Shown: positions 59,188 to 64,000 of the stretch, in pieces
Layout of the letters: every line of letters starts with the position of its first letter
Position numbering within the stretch: position 1 is the first letter of the stretch
Assembly: GCF_014651995.1 (NCBI RefSeq)
Contig: NZ_BMXY01000001.1
Span: forward strand, 620,001 to 684,000
Direction: 5' to 3'
Origin: Cognatilysobacter xinjiangensis
GTDB taxonomy: Bacteria; Pseudomonadota; Gammaproteobacteria; Xanthomonadales; Xanthomonadaceae
DNA: 64,000 nucleotides
The notes under the pieces: generated by a model
Told to the model about the DNA's origin: nothing
Databases searched by the model: none
Seen by the model: only the letters and a program-made list of their open reading frames with translations
Translations under genes and position numbers: made by a program

Positions 59188-60051
59188 TCACGAAACTGAA
59201 GTGCCGGCCTTCGCCCGCCCGTCCGCGAGCGGACGCTCGACCAGTACGGCGTTGCCTGACGTCCAATCGCCCGAGGGACGTTCGCAGGACGCCACCGCGA
59301 GGCACCAATTGCCGGCGCGGGCCATGGGCGTCGCTGTGGCACCTTCGGGTCCGTGGAGCGGCCCGTCCGGCAGCTCGCCGTGGACCAACTCGAACAGCAC
59401 GGCTTCGCGCTTGGCGCGGCCGAGGAAATGCGTGCGTGCGACGATTTCCTGGCCCGGATAGCAGCCCTTGCGCACGCTGAACGCCGCGAAGCGCTGCAGC
59501 GAGAGCTGCTGCGGCGTCCACGCGTCGAGATGGGCGTCCGGAATGCCGGGCCAGCCGTGGCGAAGGTCGAGCACGGACCACTCTTGTTCGGCGGCGGGGT
59601 CCGCAGGGGCTTCTACGCCCAGCAGCAGCGTGCGCTCGCCCGCGTCGCCGGAAAGATCGAGTTCGAGGACGTCGCCCTCGGACGCGATGCGATCGTCGGC
59701 GGCCTCGCGTCCACGGGCGAACACGCCCGCCACCGGGAGATCGGGCAGGTCGATCGCGACCTTGCTGCGGAACACGAAACGGCGCAGCGCTGGCGCGAGC
59801 ACGTCGACCGGCGACGCGGTTACCGCGAGCAGCGTCTCCGCGTCGATGCGAAGCAACTGGAACAGCGCCTGGACGCGGCCCTTCGGATCCAGCCAGCCGT
59901 TCCATTGCCAGTAACCGGGCGCGAGCGCGGTGACGTCGTTCATGAATTGCGCCTGCGCGAACGCGACCGCATCGCGGCCCGAAAGCCGCATCACGTGAAG
60001 GCCGTGCAGCGCGAACGGCTGCTTCGTTCCATACCGCGGGTTGTCAGACAT
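59188..60051 (-). CDS. ygfZ: YgfZ/GcvT-like folate-binding Fe-S cluster factor
   Basis: This 287-residue protein supports assembly or repair of certain Fe-S enzymes and binds folate. It carries the signature VRKGCYPGQEIVARTH (K-G-C-Y-x-G-Q-E with the conserved Cys), with LNDVT-like FMNDVTALAPG and WNGWLDPKGRVQALFQL earlier. The ATG at 60051 starts MSDNPRYG. It is divergent from the succinate dehydrogenase cluster, 29 bp from the SdhAF4-like start, and since SDH has three Fe-S clusters the placement is functionally sensible. Confidence 0.92.
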   Translation of the reverse strand: MSDNPRYGTKQPFALHGLHVMRLSGRDAVAFAQAQFMNDVTALAPGYWQWNGWLDPKGRVQALFQLLRIDAETLLAVTASPVDVLAPALRRFVFRSKVAIDLPDLPVAGVFARGREAADDRIASEGDVLELDLSGDAGERTLLLGVEAPADPAAEQEWSVLDLRHGWPGIPDAHLDAWTPQQLSLQRFAAFSVRKGCYPGQEIVARTHFLGRAKREAVLFELVHGELPDGPLHGPEGATATPMARAGNWCLAVASCERPSGDWTSGNAVLVERPLADGRAKAGTSVS

Positions 60052-60080
60052 GGGGTCCGGAATTAAGCTTTCCGGCTGGA

Positions 60081-60254
60081 ATGATAGGCCACACGACCCC
60101 CGAACCTTCGCAGGAAACGCCGGCAGATCCCGCTCCGGACGCTACGCCTGCGACCCCCGCGCAGCCGCAGCCGCGCGAGATAGGTGGTCGCCCGGGCCCC
60201 GAGCCGACGCGCTACGGGGACTGGGAAAAGGACGGCCGCTGCATCGATTTCTAG
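60081..60254 (+). CDS. SdhAF4-like SDH assembly factor (DUF1674)
   Basis: This is a short 57-residue gene with the full DUF1674 signature at its C-terminus: REIGGRPGPEPTRYGDWEK then DGRCIDF. The N-terminal 30 residues are Pro/Ala/Thr-rich and disordered. The eukaryotic homologue SDHAF4 (Sdh8) binds flavinylated SdhA and protects it before complex assembly. ATG 60081 begins the frame; TAG ends at 60254, 49 bp before sdhC. The usual last motif (AxDF-like, often AIDF) reads CIDF here. It is surely part of the sdh operon and is easily missed because of its size. Confidence 0.85.
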   Translation: MIGHTTPEPSQETPADPAPDATPATPAQPQPREIGGRPGPEPTRYGDWEKDGRCIDF

Positions 60255-60303
60255 CGTCGCCCGCACTTCCGCGGCCGCGCCGCATCCGAACGAGAGCCTC
60301 CGC

Positions 60304-60699
60304 ATGGCGTACCGCGAACGTCCTTTGTCACCGCACCTGCAGGTCTACCGCTGGCAGGTGCAGATGGTCAGCTCGATCCTGCATCGCGCGACCGGCATCA
60401 TCCTCTCGCTCGGCAGCCTGCTGATCGCCTGGGGCCTCGTGGCGCTCGCCGCCGGTGCCGAGCACTGGGCCGACTTCAGCGACGCCGCACGCTCTCCGCT
60501 GGGCTTCCTGGTGCTGTTCGGCTGGTCCTGGGCGCTGGCCTTCCATCTCTTCAGCGGCATCCGCCACCTGCTGCAGGACATGGGTGTGGGCGTATCGCTG
60601 CCGGCGTTCGTGAAGAGCGCCTGGGCCGCGATCGTCGGCAGCCTGGTGCTGACCGCGATCATCTGGGTGCTGGCGATGCAGAAGTGGGGTGGCGCATGA
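60304..60699 (+). CDS. sdhC: Succinate dehydrogenase cytochrome b556 subunit
   Basis: This membrane subunit of complex II helps bind heme b and ubiquinone. The 131-residue product has [12 protein letters not shown], the quinone/heme segment [12 protein letters not shown] and the heme-ligand His in [14 protein letters not shown], with three membrane helices. The length matches E. coli SdhC (129). The ATG at 60304 starts MAYRERPLS. The stop overlaps the sdhD ATG by 4 nt. Confidence 0.95.
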   Translation: MAYRERPLSPHLQVYRWQVQMVSSILHRATGIILSLGSLLIAWGLVALAAGAEHWADFSDAARSPLGFLVLFGWSWALAFHLFSGIRHLLQDMGVGVSLPAFVKSAWAAIVGSLVLTAIIWVLAMQKWGGA

Positions 60700-61106
60700 G
60701 CACGACCAACGAAGGCCGCCGCCCGCCGACGCTGCGCCATCCGCTGAAGGTCGCCCGTGGCCTCGGCTCGGCGAAGGACGGCACCCATCATTTCCTCGTC
60801 CAGCGCGTCACCGCCGTCGCGCTGGTGCTGCTGTCGATCTACGCGGTCGGGCTGGTGATCTCGCTGGTCGGCGCCGACTTCGCCACGGTGCGCGCGCGCG
60901 TCGGCCATCCGGTCAACGCCACGCTGCTGATCGCCTTCCTCGTCGCGAACTTCTGGCATGCCCGCCTGGGCCTGCAGGTGGTCGTCGAGGACTACGTGCA
61001 CACCGCGCTGCGCTACAGCCTGCTGCAACTCTTCATCGTGTTCGCGTGCTGGATCGCAGGCCTCGCCAGCGTCCTTGCCGTCGTGCGCGTCATGCTCGGC
61101 GCCTGA
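60696..61106 (+). CDS. sdhD: Succinate dehydrogenase membrane anchor subunit
   Basis: This second membrane subunit of complex II has 136 residues with three helices. After a basic N-terminus ([19 protein letters not shown]) come [21 protein letters not shown] and the heme/quinone-region [22 protein letters not shown], in which [13 protein letters not shown] is the conserved SdhD motif. The ATG at 60696 overlaps the sdhC stop (ATGA). sdhA starts 14 bp after the stop. Confidence 0.94.
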   Translation: MSTTNEGRRPPTLRHPLKVARGLGSAKDGTHHFLVQRVTAVALVLLSIYAVGLVISLVGADFATVRARVGHPVNATLLIAFLVANFWHARLGLQVVVEDYVHTALRYSLLQLFIVFACWIAGLASVLAVVRVMLGA

Positions 61107-61120
61107 TCCGGAATCCTTCG

Positions 61121-62914
61121 ATGCCTGCCGCATACCCCATCCAGGAACACAAGTTCGACATGGTCGTCGTCGGCGCCGGTGGTGCCGGCCTGCGCGCCAC
61201 GTTCGGCCTCGCCCAGAAGGGCCTGAAGACCGCCTGCATCACCAAGGTCTTCCCGACGCGTTCGCATACCGTCGCCGCACAGGGCGGCGTGGCCGCCGCG
61301 CTCGCGAACATGGGCGAGGACGACTGGCGCTACCACTTCTTCGACACGGTGAAGGGCAGCGACTGGCTGGGCGACCAGGACGCGATCGAATACATGTGCC
61401 GCGAGGCGATCCCGGCGATCGTCGAGCTCGAGCACTACGGCGTGCCGTTCTCGCGCACCGAGGACGGCCGCATCTACCAGCGCCCGTTCGGCGGCATGAC
61501 GACGCGCTTCGGCGAGGGCCCGCCGGCGCAGCGCACCTGCGCCGCGGCCGACCGCACCGGCCACGCGATCCTGCACACGCTCTACCAGCAGTCGCTGGCG
61601 CACGACGCGCAGTTCTTCATCGAGTACTTCGCGCTCGACCTGATCATGGACGCCTCCGGCGCTTGCCGCGGCGTGCTCGCGCTCGACATGGCGTCGGGCA
61701 CCCTCCACCTGTTCCGCGCGCACGGCACCGTGCTCGCGACGGGCGGCTACGGCCGTGCGTACTTCAGCGCGACGTCCGCGCACACCTGCACCGGCGACGG
61801 CGGCGGCATGGCGCTGCGCGCGGGCATTGCGATGCAGGACATGGAGTTCGTGCAGTTCCACCCGACCGGCATCTACGGCGCCGGCTGCCTCATCACGGAA
61901 GGCGTGCGAGGCGAGGGCGGCATCCTGCGCAACAGCGCGGGCGAGCGCTTCATGGAGCGCTACGCGCCGAGCGTCAAGGACCTCGCGCCGCGCGACATGG
62001 TCAGCCGCGCGATGACCATGGAAATCCGCGAAGGCCGCGGCGTGGGCGATCACAAGGACCACATCCTGCTCGACCTGACGCACCTCGGCCCCGAGGTGAT
62101 CCACGAGAAGCTGCCGGGTATCGCGGAATCGGCGCGGATCTTCGCCGGCGTCGACGTCGAGAAGCAGCCGATCCCGGTAATTCCGACCGTCCACTACAAC
62201 ATGGGCGGCATTCCCACCAACTACCACGGCGAAGTCGTGCAACTGCGCGACGGCGACCCGGACGCGGTCGTGCCGGGCCTGTACGCGATCGGCGAGGCGG
62301 CCTGCGTGTCGGTGCACGGCGCAAACCGCCTCGGCTCGAACTCGCTGCTCGACCTCGTGGTGTTCGGCCGCGCGGTGGCCAATCGCTGCGCCGAGACGAT
62401 CCCGGCGAACATGCCGCACGCGCCGCTGGCCGCGGACGCCTGCGATCCGGCCCTCGCGCGCCTCGATGCCCTGCGCAACGCCAGTGGCGGTACGCCGACC
62501 GCAGTCATCCGCGACAAGATGCAGCGCACCATGCAGGCCGACGCCGCGGTGTTCCGTACCGGGGAGACGCTCGCCGACGGCGTGCGCAAGATGCGCGAGA
62601 TCCACGCGTCCTTCGCCGATGTCCGCGTGTCCGACCGCTCGCTGGTCTGGAACTCCGATCTCGTCGAGACCTTCGAGCTGGCGAACCTGCTGGACCAGGC
62701 GCTGGTGACGATCGTCTCCGCGGAGAACCGCACTGAGTCGCGCGGCGCGCATGCCCGCGAAGACTTCCCGGAGCGCGACGACGCGAACTGGATGAAGCAC
62801 ACGCTGTGCTGGATCGACGCCGCGGGCAACACCCGGATCGATTACCGCCCGGTGCATTCGTACACGCTGACGAACGACATCGCCCCGGTGCCGCCGAAGA
62901 AGCGCGTCTACTGA
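61121..62914 (+). CDS. sdhA: Succinate dehydrogenase flavoprotein subunit
   Basis: This catalytic subunit of complex II carries covalent FAD and oxidises succinate to fumarate. The 597-residue protein has the dinucleotide fold [18 protein letters not shown], the flavin-linking His in [16 protein letters not shown], the active-site region [35 protein letters not shown] and the C-terminal [22 protein letters not shown]. The length matches the family (588-600). ATG 61121 starts [13 protein letters not shown]. It is followed by the broken sdhB and by sdhE, whose product attaches the FAD. Confidence 0.97.
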   Translation: MPAAYPIQEHKFDMVVVGAGGAGLRATFGLAQKGLKTACITKVFPTRSHTVAAQGGVAAALANMGEDDWRYHFFDTVKGSDWLGDQDAIEYMCREAIPAIVELEHYGVPFSRTEDGRIYQRPFGGMTTRFGEGPPAQRTCAAADRTGHAILHTLYQQSLAHDAQFFIEYFALDLIMDASGACRGVLALDMASGTLHLFRAHGTVLATGGYGRAYFSATSAHTCTGDGGGMALRAGIAMQDMEFVQFHPTGIYGAGCLITEGVRGEGGILRNSAGERFMERYAPSVKDLAPRDMVSRAMTMEIREGRGVGDHKDHILLDLTHLGPEVIHEKLPGIAESARIFAGVDVEKQPIPVIPTVHYNMGGIPTNYHGEVVQLRDGDPDAVVPGLYAIGEAACVSVHGANRLGSNSLLDLVVFGRAVANRCAETIPANMPHAPLAADACDPALARLDALRNASGGTPTAVIRDKMQRTMQADAAVFRTGETLADGVRKMREIHASFADVRVSDRSLVWNSDLVETFELANLLDQALVTIVSAENRTESRGAHAREDFPERDDANWMKHTLCWIDAAGNTRIDYRPVHSYTLTNDIAPVPPKKRVY

Positions 62915-62957
62915 CTCTCGCGTCCGCGCATCGCCGCGGACGACTACGGACCCGACC

Positions 62958-63645
62958 ATGGCCGAATTCACCCTCCCGAAGAACTCGAAGATCCAGCAGG
63001 GTCGCCACTTCGCCGCCGCCGGCGCGAAGAACCCGCGGGTGTTCAAGGTCTACCGCTGGAACCCGGACGACGGGCGCAACCCGACCGTCGATACGTACGA
63101 AGTCGACATGGCCACGTGCGGCCCGGATGAACATCGACGGCACCAACACGCTGGCCTGCACGAAGGCCATCGACGACTGCCGCAGCGGCGAAGTGGCGAT
63201 CTACCCGCTGCCGCACATGCCGGTGGTGAAGGATCTCGTGCCGGACCTCACGCACTTCTACGCGCAGTACGCGTCGATCAAGCCGTGGCTGCGCACGCAG
63301 AGCCCGACGCCGAGCGACCGCGAGCGCCTGCAGTCGCCGGAAGACCGCAAGAAGCTCGACGGCCTGTACGAGTGCATCCTCTGCGCCTGCTGCTCGACCA
63401 GCTGCCCGAGCTACTGGTGGAACGGCGATCGCTACCTTGGCCCGGCCATCCTGCTGCAGGCCTATCGCTGGATCGTGGATTCGCGCGACGAGGACACCGG
63501 TGCGCGCCTGGACGACCTCGAGGATCCGTTCAAGCTCTACCGCTGCCACACGATCATGAACTGCGCGCGCACCTGCCCGAAGGGCCTGAACCCGGCGCGC
63601 GCGATCGGCGAGATCAAGAAGCTGATGCTGGCGCGCCGCGTCTGA
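62958..63645 (+). pseudogene. sdhB: Succinate dehydrogenase iron-sulfur subunit, deleted and frameshifted
   Basis: From ATG 62958 the frame reads a normal SdhB N-terminus ([18 protein letters not shown] ... [12 protein letters not shown]). At 63125/63126 the reading frame is lost. The next frame resumes at once as [18 protein letters not shown] and runs normally to the stop at 63645, including the [4Fe-4S]/[3Fe-4S] motifs [16 protein letters not shown] and [17 protein letters not shown]. Missing between is a block of about 32 codons that in all SdhB proteins holds the [2Fe-2S] ligands (SCREGICGSC-type motif). So the gene has an out-of-frame deletion of 3n-1 bases. In an aerobe with intact sdhCDA this is probably an assembly or sequencing error, but on the given sequence it cannot make SdhB. 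Confidence 0.93.
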
Positions 63646-63667
63646 CGCGACGCGTCGACGCCGCGGC

Positions 63668-63922
63668 ATGAGTCCCGACATCGATCCCGAGATCAAATCG
63701 CTGCGCTGGCGCTGCCGGCGCGGCATGCGCGAGCTCGACCAGTTGCTCGAGCGCTGGCTCGACCGCCGGTGGCCGACAGCCTCCGACGCCGATCGCGGAC
63801 TTTTCCGACGGCTGCTGGACTGCGAGGACGATAGGCTCTGGCGCTCCTTCCTTGGATACGAGCCGCTTGACGATGCCGACCTCCAGGCGCTCGCGCAGCG
63901 CATCGCCGCCCCTGCGGATTGA
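63668..63922 (+). CDS. sdhE: FAD assembly factor SdhE
   Basis: This 84-residue cytosolic protein promotes covalent attachment of FAD to SdhA. It has the family signature [20 protein letters not shown] (RGxxE motif) and [20 protein letters not shown]. The length equals E. coli SdhE (88). ATG 63668 lies 22 bp after the sdhB stop, so it belongs to the sdh operon. It overlaps the next gene. Confidence 0.94.
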   Translation: MSPDIDPEIKSLRWRCRRGMRELDQLLERWLDRRWPTASDADRGLFRRLLDCEDDRLWRSFLGYEPLDDADLQALAQRIAAPAD

Positions 63923-64000
63923 GCTGCGCGGCTCCAGGCAGCTGGCCGCCCTGCTCGTGATGCTCGGCGTACTGGGCGGCGCGGGTCTTTGGCTGACCGA
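63873..64000 (+). CDS. YgfX (CptA)-like membrane protein, N-terminal part
   Basis: An ATG at 63873 inside the end of sdhE opens a frame running off the window. After a Ser/Arg-rich start it reads [19 protein letters not shown] and a membrane helix, [12 protein letters not shown]. The pattern of a short L-x-I-x-L-x-x-SR segment before a hydrophobic helix, and the position directly after sdhE, match ygfX (cptA), the membrane partner of SdhE/ygfY in enterobacteria. Only 42 codons are visible; the true start could be a later codon. Confidence 0.6.
   Translation, partial: MPTSRRSRSASPPLRIELRGSRQLAALLVMLGVLGGAGLWLT

Noticed and set aside
61013..63046. 677-codon minus-strand frame opposite sdhA
   Set aside because: sdhA is unmistakable; the antisense frame is rich in His/Arg/Val repeats typical of GC-driven shadows.
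62958..63645. Reading sdhB as two separate small genes
   Set aside because: Both halves are consecutive parts of one SdhB and the second lacks any start or ribosome site suited to independent translation; a deletion is the simpler reading.
1..64000. tRNA/rRNA genes, CRISPR arrays, insertion sequences, integrase or attachment sites
   Set aside because: Looked for on both strands by eye; no cloverleaf, no regularly spaced repeats, no transposase or integrase motifs were seen.

Overview
The window is a GC-rich (visibly close to 70% G+C) bacterial chromosome segment from a gammaproteobacterium of the Xanthomonadaceae/Lysobacteraceae, most like Lysobacter or Luteimonas. The basis is the rpsB-tsf / map-glnD-dapD layout, the DUF1674 (SdhAF4-like) gene before sdhCDAB with sdhE and a ygfX-like gene after it, the fused E1 alpha-beta keto-acid dehydrogenase, an aspzincin (M35) protease and the protein sequences themselves. 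About 57 genes are supported. I see no rRNA, tRNA, CRISPR array, insertion sequence or prophage; this is core and near-core chromosome.

Layout. 1-2.4 kb: rpsB-tsf on the minus strand, with a sigma70-like promoter, a roughly 215-nt leader ending in a possible three-way-junction RNA, an intercistronic hairpin and a strong terminator. 2.4-9.4 kb: plus-strand map-glnD-dapD-arsC family-dapE-exonuclease III, largely overlapping or tightly spaced. 9.5-12.5 kb: acyl-CoA desaturase and its ferredoxin reductase (DesB/DesC-like), divergent from a TetR regulator (DesT/FabR-like), with a tandem palindromic operator between. 12.6-16.1 kb: HAD phosphatase, M28 aminopeptidase, lipoprotein. 16.6-21.4 kb: a lipid A modification module, pap2-eptA-dgkA, divergent from a two-component system, with spaced direct repeats between them. 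21.5-22 kb: a decayed EamA/DMT transporter. 22-32 kb: M3 oligopeptidase, CBS protein, amidohydrolase, acyltransferase, LytTR regulator, Fpr, App1-like phosphatase, L,D-transpeptidase. 32-38.5 kb: UbiB/AarF, DUF488, Tex, PQQ-type sugar dehydrogenase.

38.6-50 kb: a large GGDEF-EAL protein with an altered EAL domain, class I fumarase, a minus-strand envelope block (cardiolipin synthase, BON-MscS channel, patatin phospholipase), DUF456, aspzincin protease, glycine-zipper lipoprotein and a membrane-anchored c-type cytochrome. 50-59 kb: TcdA, TatD-family nuclease, a small membrane protein, a glycine-zipper 2TM protein, glutaryl-CoA dehydrogenase-like enzyme, GNAT, fused branched-chain keto-acid dehydrogenase E1 and a PAS-GGDEF cyclase. 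59-64 kb: ygfZ, SdhAF4-like gene, sdhCDA, a broken sdhB, sdhE and a partial ygfX-like gene.

Main points of interest: (1) sdhB has an internal deletion plus frameshift that removes all [2Fe-2S] ligands; (2) pap2-eptA-dgkA plus a two-component system brings into one regulated unit the accessory genes otherwise seen singly beside mobile mcr genes; (3) the TetR gene has no in-frame ATG, GTG or TTG ahead of its DNA-binding domain; (4) a structured rpsB leader; (5) several genes have a -10 hexamer only 6-7 nt before the start codon, suggesting leaderless mRNAs; (6) histone-H1-like Lys/Ala tails on DapD and exonuclease III. All statements come from reading the sequence; no database search was run.
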